From contig NZ_VFWX01000004.1 in the NCBI RefSeq assembly GCF_006442965.1, positions 124,001 through 188,000 of the forward strand: a DNA stretch of 64,000 nucleotides. The letters are read 5' to 3'. The position numbers and the translations under genes are program-made. The stretch comes from Mesorhizobium sp. CU3 (GTDB lineage Bacteria > Pseudomonadota > Alphaproteobacteria > Rhizobiales > Rhizobiaceae). Below, in pieces: positions 25,130 to 33,300 of this stretch (positions are counted from its first letter, which is position 1; every line of letters begins with the position of its first letter). The notes beneath the pieces are model-generated. The model did no database searches. It had not been told where the DNA came from and was given only the letters and a program-made list of their open reading frames with translations.

Positions 25130-25854
25130 GTCTGCTCTTTCGCGGATTGAAGCTTGCTGCGCAGGAAGGTGAAGGGACGGCTGATGTCGGCGACCAGCGC
25201 TTCGCGCGCGGCCTGCGCATCGCCCGAGGCGAGCGCGCTCACCATGGTTCGGTGATAGCGGGCGGTGTCGACCTCGCCGGCTTCCGAGAAAGCGTAGATG
25301 GCGACACGGATGCACGGCCCCGATTGCAGCCAGAGGCTTTCGATCATCGGGATCAGCACCGCCGACCCGCAGGCGCGATAAATTTCGAAATGGAAGCTCT
25401 GGTTGAGCGTCACCTCGCGGTCGACGTCCTTCTTGTGTTTCAGCGCGCGGATCTCGTCCCATTCGCGCAATAGGCCTTCGACCGTCGCGATCTGGCGCGG
25501 CCCCATGCGCGAGGCCGCGAGCGAGATTGCCTCGCCTTCGATCAAGATGCGGGCGCGCAGCAGATCGTCGATGCGCTCCAGCGTGATCGGCGGCACGCGC
25601 ACGGAGCGGTTGGGCAGCGCTTCGAGCGCCTTTTCGGTGATCAGCCGTCCCAGCGCCTCGCGCACCGGCATGGTCGAAGTGACCAGCGCGTCGGCGAGGC
25701 CGCGGATGGTCAGCACCTGGCTCGGCTCGAACAGGCCGCCGATCAGGGCGCGGCGCAATTCGGAATAGACGCGATCCTGCACGGTCTCGCGGCCGACCGG
25801 CGCGAGCTGCGCGGCGATCACCTCGTTGTTGCGCTCGATAGCGGCCTTCTGCAT
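25126..25854 (-). CDS. GntR (FCD) transcriptional regulator, first gene of the DUF3830 operon
   Basis: A 242-residue regulator. The winged helix (about 24-88) includes ADALVTSTMPVREALGRLITEKALE. The FCD domain differs from the other two in the window: the usual aspartate is N151, H155 and H201 are kept, and the third histidine position is D223 (VADIS), so the metal site may be altered. ATG 25854 is chosen; an upstream in-frame reading from 25956 crosses the presumed promoter. The gene leads a reverse operon and is divergent from livG. TGTGATCACA at 25941-25950 is its likely operator. Confidence 0.91.
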   Translation of the reverse strand: MQKAAIERNNEVIAAQLAPVGRETVQDRVYSELRRALIGGLFEPSQVLTIRGLADALVTSTMPVREALGRLITEKALEALPNRSVRVPPITLERIDDLLRARILIEGEAISLAASRMGPRQIATVEGLLREWDEIRALKHKKDVDREVTLNQSFHFEIYRACGSAVLIPMIESLWLQSGPCIRVAIYAFSEAGEVDTARYHRTMVSALASGDAQAAREALVADISRPFTFLRSKLQSAKEQT

Positions 25855-25940
25855 GGCGTTCCCGATCTCGACCCTCTGGGGTCCGGCCGTTTTTCGGCCT
25901 TGCGGAAGAAAGTAAAGCCGAATAGCGTGATCAAAGCAAG

Positions 25941-25950
25941 TGTGATCACA
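25941..25950. promoter_or_regulatory. Perfect palindrome TGTGATCACA in the divergent gntR-livG promoter
   Basis: A perfect 10-bp palindrome, with a second GTGATCA half-copy at 25927-25933. It lies 87 bp upstream of gntR (25854) and 49 bp upstream of livG (25999), placed to control both directions. An FCD-type operator is the simplest reading. Confidence 0.5.
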
Positions 25951-25998
25951 TATCAAAAATCAGGAAGCGGCGATGATCGCTTTCGGCCAGAGGGACTG

Positions 25999-26799
25999 AT
26001 GAGCGAGACGGCGAGACAGAATGGGGCGCAGACCCGTGCGCCGGTTCTGACAGCGACCAACGTCACCAGACGCTTCGGCGGCCTGGTCGCAGTCAACAAC
26101 GTGTCGTTGGACGTGCGGCCGGGCGAAATCCTCGGCCTGATCGGCCCCAACGGCGCCGGCAAGACGACGATGTTCGACCTGCTCGCCGGCAGCATCCTGC
26201 CGACCAGCGGCGAAATCCGGCTCAACGGCGCGCTGGTCTCGGGCGAGGCCGCGCACCGCCGCATAGGCCGGGGCCTCGGGCGCACCTTCCAGATACCCCG
26301 GCCGCTGCCCAATCTGACGCTGATCGAGAACGTCATGCTTGCCGCGCAAGGCCAGGCCGGCGAGCGGCTGCTCGCCAATTTCGTCACGCCCTGGCGGGTC
26401 GCCGCCGAGGAGAAGGCGGCCGCGAAGAAGGCCGCCGAGCTGCTGGATCTCGTCTCGCTGACCCACCTTGCGCACGAGCCGGCGCGCGTGCTTTCGGGCG
26501 GCCAGCGCAAGCTTCTCGAACTCGCCCGCGTGATGATGGCCGATCCGGCGATCATCCTGCTCGACGAGCCGGCCGCCGGCGTCAACGCCACCCTGCTCGA
26601 AGTGATCATCGACCGCATCCGCGACATCAACAAAAGCGGCATCACCTTCCTGCTCATCGAGCACAATATCGACATGGTGACGCGGCTCTGCCACCGCGTT
26701 CTGGTGATGGCGAGCGGCGAGCTTTTGTGCGAGGGCACGGCGGAAGAGGTGGCGCGCGATCCGCGCGTCATCGAGGCCTATCTCGGAGGCGCGGCATGA
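25999..26799 (+). CDS. livG: Branched-chain-type ABC transporter ATPase 1 (LivG)
   Basis: A 266-residue ATPase. Walker A is GPNGAGKTT (49-57), the signature LSGGQRKLLELAR and Walker B IILLDEPAAGVN. The LivG-specific long insert between Walker A and signature is present (FVTPWRVAAEEKAAAKKAAELL). The ATG at 25999 follows AGAGGGA; the in-frame start at 25900 would run through the divergent promoter. It begins a five-gene operon in which each stop overlaps the next start by 4 bp. Confidence 0.93.
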   Translation: MSETARQNGAQTRAPVLTATNVTRRFGGLVAVNNVSLDVRPGEILGLIGPNGAGKTTMFDLLAGSILPTSGEIRLNGALVSGEAAHRRIGRGLGRTFQIPRPLPNLTLIENVMLAAQGQAGERLLANFVTPWRVAAEEKAAAKKAAELLDLVSLTHLAHEPARVLSGGQRKLLELARVMMADPAIILLDEPAAGVNATLLEVIIDRIRDINKSGITFLLIEHNIDMVTRLCHRVLVMASGELLCEGTAEEVARDPRVIEAYLGGAA

Positions 26800-27545
26800 G
26801 CCAAACCGTGCTCGACGTGCGCGACCTCGAGGCCGGCTACGAGCCCGGCGTGCCGATAGTGCGCGGCGCCTCGATCACCGTCGACAAGGGCGAGATCGTC
26901 GTCGTGCTCGGGCCGAACGGCGCCGGCAAGTCGAGCCTGATCAAGGCCGTCGCCGGTCTCGTCCCGATCAGCCGGGGCAAAGTGCTTCTCGACGGCAACG
27001 ACATCACAGCGGCGCCCGCGCATACCATGGTGCGGCTCGGCCTCGCCTTCGTGCCGCAGACCGAGAATGTCTTCCCGCTAATGTCGGTCGAGGACAATCT
27101 GAAGGTAGCCTGCGGCATCCTGGAGCGGCGCGAGGCGCCGGCCCGCATCGCGGAAATGTATGCGATGTTCCCCGACCTCGCGCGCCAGAAGCGGAGCGCG
27201 GCCGGCAATTTGTCGGGCGGCCAGCGCCAGATGCTGGCGGTGGCCCGGGCGCTGATCATCCATCCCAAGGTGCTGGTGCTCGACGAGCCGTCGGCCGGCC
27301 TGTCGCCGAAATTCGTGTCGATGGTGTTCGAGATGCTCTCCGCCATCCGCAAATCCGGAGTCACCATCCTTCTGGTCGAGCAGAACGCCAAGGCGGCCCT
27401 TGCCATCGGCGATCGCGCCTATGTGCTGGTTGAAGGCAAGGAGCGGCACGAGGGTGTGGCCTCGACGCTATGGGACGATCCAGTGGTCGCCGAGCTCTAT
27501 CTTGGCCAGCGGCCATTGAAGCCGGAAGCGGGAGGCGCGGCATGA
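26796..27545 (+). CDS. livF: Branched-chain-type ABC transporter ATPase 2 (LivF)
   Basis: A 249-residue ATPase. Walker A is GPNGAGKSS (39-47), the signature LSGGQRQMLAVAR and Walker B VLVLDEPSAGLSP. The FVPQTENVFPLMSVEDNL segment is typical of LivF. It pairs with LivG as the heterodimeric motor of the transporter. The start overlaps the livG stop and its own stop overlaps the livH start, both by ATGA. The binding protein of this system is at 21505-22764 on the other operon. Confidence 0.93.
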   Translation: MSQTVLDVRDLEAGYEPGVPIVRGASITVDKGEIVVVLGPNGAGKSSLIKAVAGLVPISRGKVLLDGNDITAAPAHTMVRLGLAFVPQTENVFPLMSVEDNLKVACGILERREAPARIAEMYAMFPDLARQKRSAAGNLSGGQRQMLAVARALIIHPKVLVLDEPSAGLSPKFVSMVFEMLSAIRKSGVTILLVEQNAKAALAIGDRAYVLVEGKERHEGVASTLWDDPVVAELYLGQRPLKPEAGGAA

Positions 27546-28450
27546 GCCTGCAATTCGTCGTCGACGGGCTGCTTGCCGGCTCGATGATCGGCCTCGGCGC
27601 CATCGGCGTGACCCTGACCTATTCGATCCTGCGCTTCTCCAATTTCGCCCATGGCGACTTCATGGCCTGGGGCGCCTATGCGACGCTGGTCTGCGTCGGC
27701 GCGATCGGCGCCCTGTTCGGCAAGGTGGCGCCGATCGCGCCGCTGTCCTTCGGTTGGCCGCTGATCGTCGGCCTGATCGCCGGCATGGCCTTCACCGCGC
27801 TGCTGGTGCTGCTGCTCGACAAGGTGCTGTTCTCGCGGCTGCGCCGGCAGGAACAGGCGATCATCGTCGTGATGGGCAGCTTCGGCGCATCGATGGCGCT
27901 GAGAAGCCTGCTCGAATTCATCTTCACCTCACGCCCGACCTATTTCAGCCGCGCTATCCAGATCGCCATGCCGGTCGGCCTCGGCATCCGCATCACGCCC
28001 GATCAGATCGCGCTGCTCGTGCTGACTGTCGTGCTGGTGGTCGGCGTGCATCTTTTGACGACGCGCACCCAGACCGGCCGCTCCATGCAGGCGATGAGCC
28101 AGAACCCGGCACTTGCCCGCGTCGTCGGCATCGACGTCGCCGGCGTCGTACGCGTCACCTGGATCATCGGCGCGGCACTTGCCTGCGTCGCCGGCGTCAT
28201 GATCGGCATCCTCATCCAGATCCGCCCCTTCATGGGTTTCGATATGCTGCTGCCGATGTTCGCCGCCGCCATCCTCGGCGGCATCGGCAGCATCCCGGGC
28301 GCCGTGCTCGGCGGCCTGATCATCGGCCTGGCCGAAGCCGGCGCGGTGCAATTGATCGGCGCAGAATGGCGCGCCGCGGTCTCTTTCATCATTCTGATGG
28401 CGGTGCTGTTCGTACGGCCGATCGGCCTGTTCGGCGTGAGGGAAAGATGA
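27542..28450 (+). CDS. livH: Branched-chain-type ABC transporter permease (LivH)
   Basis: A 302-residue inner-membrane protein with about eight hydrophobic segments. LSYSIL-type entry appears as VTLTYSILRFSNFAHGDFMAWGAYA, the LivH hallmark, and the coupling region is FAAAILGGIGSIPGAVLGGLIIG. It forms the channel with LivM and is coupled to livF and livM by 4-bp overlaps. Confidence 0.93.
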   Translation: MSLQFVVDGLLAGSMIGLGAIGVTLTYSILRFSNFAHGDFMAWGAYATLVCVGAIGALFGKVAPIAPLSFGWPLIVGLIAGMAFTALLVLLLDKVLFSRLRRQEQAIIVVMGSFGASMALRSLLEFIFTSRPTYFSRAIQIAMPVGLGIRITPDQIALLVLTVVLVVGVHLLTTRTQTGRSMQAMSQNPALARVVGIDVAGVVRVTWIIGAALACVAGVMIGILIQIRPFMGFDMLLPMFAAAILGGIGSIPGAVLGGLIIGLAEAGAVQLIGAEWRAAVSFIILMAVLFVRPIGLFGVRER

Positions 28451-29430
28451 TCGATCTTCTCGGCTACGGCGCCTTCTTCCTGACCACCGCGCTGATCTTC
28501 TCGCTGGTCACGCTGGGGCTCAATTTGCAATGGGGGCTGACCGGCCTGTTCAATGTCGGGCTCGCAGGCTTCGTCGCCATCGGCGCCTATACCTCGGCGC
28601 TCTTGACCACGCCCGACGACCCCGCGCGACTGGGCGGCCTTGGCTTGCCGATCCTCGTCGGCTGGCTGGGCGCGATGGTCGTTGGCGGTCTGGCCGCGGC
28701 CCTCACCGGCATCGCCACGCTAAGGCTGAAGTCGGACTATCTGGCGATCACCACCTTCGGGGTCGCGGTCGTGGTGCAACTGGTCGCGCTCAACGCCCAG
28801 AAGCTCACCGGCGGACCGTTCGGCATCGGTTTCATCCCACGCCCCTTCAGCGGACTCGCCGAGACGCCCCTGCTGTTCAACCTGTCCAATCTAGCCGTGG
28901 TCTCGGCGGTCACATTGGTGGTGTATCTCGCTTTGCAGCACCTGGCGCGCAGCCCATGGGGACGGGTGCTGAAGGCATTGCGCGAAGACGAACGCGCGGC
29001 GGTCTCGCTCGGCAAAAGCGCGCGCTTTTATCGCGTGCAGGCCTTTGCCGTCGGCGGCGCGATCATGGCGCTTGCCGGCGCGCTGCAGGCCCATTTCATC
29101 GGCTTCATCGCACCCGACAATTACCTGCCGATCCTCACCTTCCAGGTCTGGGTGATGCTGATCGTCGGCGGCTCCGGCAGCAATGCGGGTGCAGTCGCCG
29201 GCAGCGTGCTGGTCTGGGCGATCTGGGCGGGTTCGGGCGCGCTCACCAGCGTGCTCTTTTCGCCGGAGCAGCAAGCGCGCGCCGCGGCCCTGCAGATTGT
29301 CGCCATCGGTGTCATGCTGTGCGTCATCCTGCTGGTCCGGCCGACGGGGCTGTTCGGCGACCGGCCGCGGCGGCCGCGCCTCGGCAAGCATGCAAGGATG
29401 GCCCCGAGCGAGGGCGGCTCCGGATCATGA
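28447..29430 (+). CDS. livM: Branched-chain-type ABC transporter permease (LivM)
   Basis: A 327-residue membrane protein with the LivM blocks LGLNLQWGLTGLFNVGLAGFVAIGAY and ATLRLKSDYLAITTFG. The segment MLIVGGSGSNAGAVAGSVLVW is the coupling loop. The C-terminus (RPRRPRLGKHARMAPS) is basic and cytosolic. The start at 28447 overlaps the livH stop by 4 bp; a longer in-frame reading overlaps livH out of frame and is rejected. Confidence 0.92.
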   Translation: MIDLLGYGAFFLTTALIFSLVTLGLNLQWGLTGLFNVGLAGFVAIGAYTSALLTTPDDPARLGGLGLPILVGWLGAMVVGGLAAALTGIATLRLKSDYLAITTFGVAVVVQLVALNAQKLTGGPFGIGFIPRPFSGLAETPLLFNLSNLAVVSAVTLVVYLALQHLARSPWGRVLKALREDERAAVSLGKSARFYRVQAFAVGGAIMALAGALQAHFIGFIAPDNYLPILTFQVWVMLIVGGSGSNAGAVAGSVLVWAIWAGSGALTSVLFSPEQQARAAALQIVAIGVMLCVILLVRPTGLFGDRPRRPRLGKHARMAPSEGGSGS

Positions 29431-30752
29431 GCGCCATGACCAGGCCGAACGGCAATGGTCTTTCGCTGTGGCATGCCGTCAGCCGTAACCATTGCGACCG
29501 GCTCACGCTGCAAGGCGGGCTCGACGTCGACCTGGCCATCGTCGGCGCCGGCTTTTCCGGACTGTCGACGGCGCTGCACGCCGCCGAGAAAGGGCTTTCG
29601 GTCGCAGTTCTCGAAGCCGAATGCATTGCCTGGGGCGCGACCGGCAGGAATGCCGGCTTCGTCGTGCCGAACTTCGCCAAGCGTGACCCGGACGATATCG
29701 TCGCCAAGCTTGGGACCGAGCGCGGCGAGCGCCTGATCGACTTCGCCGCCGGCAGCGCCGACCTCGTCTTCGGCCTGATCAAACGCCACCGCATCGAATG
29801 CGATGCCTTGCAGAACGGCTGGATCCAGCCGACGCACACGACGGCAGCCTCCGAAAAGACTAAGTCGCGCGCCGAGCAATGGGCGCGCCGCGGCCGGCCG
29901 GCCGTCGCACTGGACAGCCGGGCGGTTACGGAACTCACCGGCATTCGCGGTTACGTCGGCGGCTGGATGGACAAATCCGGCGGTGTTCTCAATCCGGTCG
30001 AGTTCGCGCGCGGCCTGGCGGACGCGGCGGAGCGGGCGGGCGCGCGCATCTTCGAACGGACGCGTGTCACTTCCATCGATCGCTTACCGGATGGCTGGGC
30101 GCTGAAGGCCGCGACCGGCACGGTGCGGGCCGGCAAGGTGCTGGTCGCCACCAACGCCTATGGCGACGCACTCAACCCCGTCCTTGCCCTAACCTATGTG
30201 CCGTTAACAGTCTTCCAGATCGCCACGGAGCCGCTGCCGCGCGACCTCCGCGCGCGCCTGCTGCCCGGTGGACAAGGCGTCGGTGATACAAGACGCAACC
30301 TCTTCACTTGCCGCTTCGACGGGCAGAACCGGCTGATCAGCGGCGGCATGCACATAATCGGCGCCGGCGCCGAGAGGCGTGTGCCGCAAGCGATCTGGCG
30401 GCGGCTCGCCAGGCATCTCGATCTCGCCGATTTGCCGCCCATAGCCTACAGCTGGACAGGCGTGGCGGCGATCGAGCCGGATTTCCTGCCGCGCCTCATC
30501 GATCTCGGGCCCGACATGATCGCGGGGTTCGGCTGCAACGGCCGCGGCATCGCCATGACCACGGCAATGGGCAAGGCGCTGGCCGACTGGGCGAGCGGCG
30601 CGGACGCCCATGACTTGCCGCTACCCAGTGCGCCGCCGTCGCCGATCCCTTTGCACGGCGTGGTCCGCTATGCCCCCAACGTCATGCTCGCATGGAGTAT
30701 ATTGCGCGACCGGATGGAGGGAGCGAGCCATAACGCAACAAAAGCAAAGTAA
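29427..30752 (+). CDS. DAO-family FAD oxidoreductase (amine oxidase type, PuuB-like)
   Basis: A 441-residue flavoenzyme of the D-amino-acid oxidase family. The dinucleotide fingerprint GAGFSG is at 40-45 with E63 as ribose acid, followed by WGATGRNAGFVVP (69-81), the hallmark of gamma-glutamylputrescine oxidase-like enzymes. The C-terminal GFGCNGRGIAMTTAMGKALADW closes the FAD site. It is the last gene of the livGFHM operon (4-bp overlap), so it probably oxidises the imported amine or N-substituted amino acid to an aldehyde or oxoacid. Confidence 0.88.
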   Translation: MSAMTRPNGNGLSLWHAVSRNHCDRLTLQGGLDVDLAIVGAGFSGLSTALHAAEKGLSVAVLEAECIAWGATGRNAGFVVPNFAKRDPDDIVAKLGTERGERLIDFAAGSADLVFGLIKRHRIECDALQNGWIQPTHTTAASEKTKSRAEQWARRGRPAVALDSRAVTELTGIRGYVGGWMDKSGGVLNPVEFARGLADAAERAGARIFERTRVTSIDRLPDGWALKAATGTVRAGKVLVATNAYGDALNPVLALTYVPLTVFQIATEPLPRDLRARLLPGGQGVGDTRRNLFTCRFDGQNRLISGGMHIIGAGAERRVPQAIWRRLARHLDLADLPPIAYSWTGVAAIEPDFLPRLIDLGPDMIAGFGCNGRGIAMTTAMGKALADWASGADAHDLPLPSAPPSPIPLHGVVRYAPNVMLAWSILRDRMEGASHNATKAK

Positions 30753-30799
30753 TGCGCGGGGGTCGCCGTCGGAATCTGGCGGCTGAGCTGTTTTACTCG

Positions 30800-31534
30800 C
30801 TACCCGATATGCGCGAGCGCTTCCGATATCCGCGCCGCGGCGTTCAGCAGGGCCGGCAGCAAAGCCTCTCGTCGCTTCTGATCCAGTTCAGCTTTCGGTC
30901 CGGACATTGCCACGGCCGCGACTGGCAGATCGGCCAGGAACACGGGCACCGCCAAGCTGATGACCCCTTCGCGCGATCCGTCCACGGTCATCGCCCAGCC
31001 GCGTTCGCGCGTGAGCGTGAGATCCGCGCTGAGATCATCCCTATCGAGGCCGGCGGTGCGGGGATGACTGGCGACCCGCGCCCCCACCATCTCGGGCTTA
31101 TGCCAAGCCAGCATCGCACGGCCCGACGAAATGAGGAATGCCGGCAGACGCATGCCGGGCTGGGCCGAGACATGCGAGATGGTATTGGCCTCGACCTTGT
31201 CGAGATAGAGCACGTCGTCACCGTCGAGCACCGCAAGGAAGACGTTGAGACCAGTCTCGGCATGCAGCGCGCGCAGGAACGGCTGCGCCGTGCGCCGCAG
31301 CGGGTCGCGGCTCATGATGCGCATGCCGATCTCCCAGGCCTTCAGCGTCGCGGCATAGCGGCCGGCCTCGTCGGCGCGGCGCACGAAGCCGAGCTCGGCA
31401 AGTGTGCCGAGCAGGCGCGAGACGTTGGAGCGCGTCAGGTCGAGCTCTCGGCCGAGCTCGGCGGCGCCGCGTGGCCCATTGCTGGCGGCGAGCGTCTCCA
31501 GCAACTGCAAGCCCTTGCGCAAAGTCTTGTCCAT
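30800..31534 (-). CDS. IclR-family transcriptional regulator (AtuA cluster)
   Basis: A 244-residue regulator. The N-terminal winged helix contains GLQLLETLAAS, then GAAELGRELDLTRSNVSRLLGTLAELGFVRR (about 25-55). The C-terminal effector domain (about 75-240) has the LPAFLISSGRAMLAW and GVISLAVPVF segments typical of IclR. It is on the same strand as the two AtuA genes, its start overlapping the AtuA-C stop by 1 bp, so it is co-transcribed with what it probably regulates. Its likely operator is the palindrome at 33245-33273. Confidence 0.9.
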   Translation of the reverse strand: MDKTLRKGLQLLETLAASNGPRGAAELGRELDLTRSNVSRLLGTLAELGFVRRADEAGRYAATLKAWEIGMRIMSRDPLRRTAQPFLRALHAETGLNVFLAVLDGDDVLYLDKVEANTISHVSAQPGMRLPAFLISSGRAMLAWHKPEMVGARVASHPRTAGLDRDDLSADLTLTRERGWAMTVDGSREGVISLAVPVFLADLPVAAVAMSGPKAELDQKRREALLPALLNAAARISEALAHIG

Positions 31535-31881
31535 CAGTCGGCGCGGTCCTCGTCGGCGAGATCGATCGTCAGCATCAGCGTGCTCAGGCTCTTACCATGC
31601 GGATCCTGCGCCAGCGACCGCGTCACGCCGCCGCCCAGCGCGTTTTCGATGACGAAGTTGAACGCCCTCAGCTTGGGCAGCGCGTAGCGGCGCACCGGCC
31701 CTCCCGCGATATGATGGAAGGCCCTGGCGACGCGCTTCTCCGTCAGACGCTCGCTGAGCAGTTCCCAGGCCGCCTCGTCATAGGCGATGACCGAGATGTT
31801 CGAGGTGTTGCCCTTGTCGCCGGCACGGGCATGGGCGAGGTCGTAAACGCGCTTGCGGGCAGGCGCTTGGTCAGTGAGCAT
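31534..31881 (-). CDS. AtuA-like C-terminal ferredoxin-fold domain protein (small subunit)
   Basis: A 115-residue protein that corresponds to the C-terminal domain of long AtuA/DUF1446 proteins: YDLAHARAGDKGNTSNISVIAY at the start, then VARAFHHI and LNF-like ALPKLRAFNFVIENALGGGVTRSL. Here it is a separate gene, overlapping the large partner by 11 bp and the iclR start by 1 bp. It most likely forms a complex with the DUF1446 protein. The role in catabolism is not established beyond the acyclic terpene (Atu) link of the founding family. Confidence 0.82.
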   Translation of the reverse strand: MLTDQAPARKRVYDLAHARAGDKGNTSNISVIAYDEAAWELLSERLTEKRVARAFHHIAGGPVRRYALPKLRAFNFVIENALGGGVTRSLAQDPHGKSLSTLMLTIDLADEDRAD

Positions 31882-33220
31882 GGCCGATGGTCTCCACCCG
31901 ATGCGTGACGCGGTTGCGCGGCAGAAGCACCGACTTCACCGCCAGCACCTCCTGCACGCCGAGGCTGTAGCCGCCACCGGCGCCGGCCGGCCCCTGCATG
32001 TGCAGCCCACGCACCTCGGCGCCAACCGCGGCGGCTGCGGTGCGGTCGTTGCTGCGCGCAGCGATGCGCAGCCGGACCTCGTAGGGCTCCGGGCGAGAGG
32101 CGGCATCGCCGTGCAGGCTCGACATGCCGATCAGGTCGACGCGCATCTCCGGATAGACGAAGCCGAGACGGCTGAGCCTTTCCTTGACGACCTCCGCCCC
32201 TAGCCGAGCGCGCGCCACCGCGTTGATGCCGGCAAAGCCCATCTCGCCGATGCCGATATAGCCATCGAAATAACCGACGACGACCTTGTAGCTGTCGGTG
32301 CGCGCACGCGCCGCCGCGCCGACGACTTCGACGCGATCTTTGCCGCGCTGGACGAAGTCGACACCGGTGATGTCGAGCACGCAGTCCGGCGTGATGTAGC
32401 GCGACGGGTCGTGGATCTCGTAGAGAAGCTGCTCCGTGCAGGTGGCGCGGTCGATCCGGCCGCCGCTTTGCGGCGTCTTCGACAGCGTGACGCGTCCATC
32501 CATCGAGACATCGGCGAAGGGATAGCCGAGGCCGGCGAGGTCCTCGACCTCCTTGCGGCCGGGATCGGCGAAGCAACCGCCGGTGAGCTGCCCGGAGCAC
32601 TCCAGCAAATGGCCGGCAACCGTGCCCGCCGCCAGCCGGTCGAGATCGTCATAGGACCAGCCGAAATGGTGCAGCATCGGCCCCAGGAACAGCGACGGAT
32701 CGGCGACGCGTCCGGTCACCACGATCTCGGCGCCCGTACCCAGCGCATCGCGCACCGCGTCGGCGCCGAGATAGGCGTTTGCCGATGCCATGCGAGGCAA
32801 TATCTCCTCCAGCGGCAGGCCGTCCTCGAGCGTCGCGAGGCCGCCCTCGCCGCGCACCAGCTCCGCGACGTCGTCGCCGAGCACGACGGCGCTGAAGGGT
32901 GTGGCCAGACCAAGCGCCTGCGCCTCCTCGGCGATCACCGCGGCGGCGCTCCGGGGATTGGCCGCGCCCATATTGGTGACGATGCGCGTGCCATTGGCGC
33001 GGCATGCCGGCAGCACGGCGCGAATGCGTTGGCGCAGCGAAGGCGTGTAGCCGCGCGACGGATCCTTCGAACGGTCCAGCGTCTCGCGGGCGATGGTTCG
33101 TTCGGCGAGGCACTCCATCACCAGATAGTCGAGCCCGCCGCGTTCGGCGATCGCCTGCGCGGGCGCGATCCGGTCATCGGCCATGCCGGCACCGCTACCC
33201 ACGCGAACAAAGTTATTCAT
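31871..33220 (-). CDS. AtuA/DUF1446 family protein (large subunit)
   Basis: A 449-residue DUF1446 protein. Conserved stretches are GGLDYLVMECLAERT (28-42), TRIVTNMGAANPRSAAAVI, IVVTGRVADPSLFLGPMLHHFGW, HLLECSGQLTGGCFADPG and FDGYIGIGEMGFAG. AtuA is one of the genes of the acyclic terpene utilisation cluster in Pseudomonas, but the reaction of this family is not well defined. The usual C-terminal domain is missing from this chain and present as the next gene. It is divergent from the SMP-30 gene across an 80-bp promoter region. Confidence 0.85.
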   Translation of the reverse strand: MNNFVRVGSGAGMADDRIAPAQAIAERGGLDYLVMECLAERTIARETLDRSKDPSRGYTPSLRQRIRAVLPACRANGTRIVTNMGAANPRSAAAVIAEEAQALGLATPFSAVVLGDDVAELVRGEGGLATLEDGLPLEEILPRMASANAYLGADAVRDALGTGAEIVVTGRVADPSLFLGPMLHHFGWSYDDLDRLAAGTVAGHLLECSGQLTGGCFADPGRKEVEDLAGLGYPFADVSMDGRVTLSKTPQSGGRIDRATCTEQLLYEIHDPSRYITPDCVLDITGVDFVQRGKDRVEVVGAAARARTDSYKVVVGYFDGYIGIGEMGFAGINAVARARLGAEVVKERLSRLGFVYPEMRVDLIGMSSLHGDAASRPEPYEVRLRIAARSNDRTAAAAVGAEVRGLHMQGPAGAGGGYSLGVQEVLAVKSVLLPRNRVTHRVETIGHAH

Positions 33221-33244
33221 GTCCTAAAATCCAGACTTCTGTTG

Positions 33245-33273
33245 CGTATTTTGAACTATAGGATCAAAATACG
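33245..33273. promoter_or_regulatory. Long perfect-arm palindrome in the AtuA/SMP-30 divergent promoter
   Basis: CGTATTTTGA (33245-33254) and TCAAAATACG (33264-33273) are perfect 10-bp arms with a 9-base AT-rich centre. It sits 25 bp upstream of the AtuA gene and 28 bp upstream of the SMP-30 gene. The size and symmetry suit a dimer of the IclR protein encoded in the same cluster. Confidence 0.7.
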
Positions 33274-33300
33274 GATCAAAGCAATGCTACGGAGACCGGC

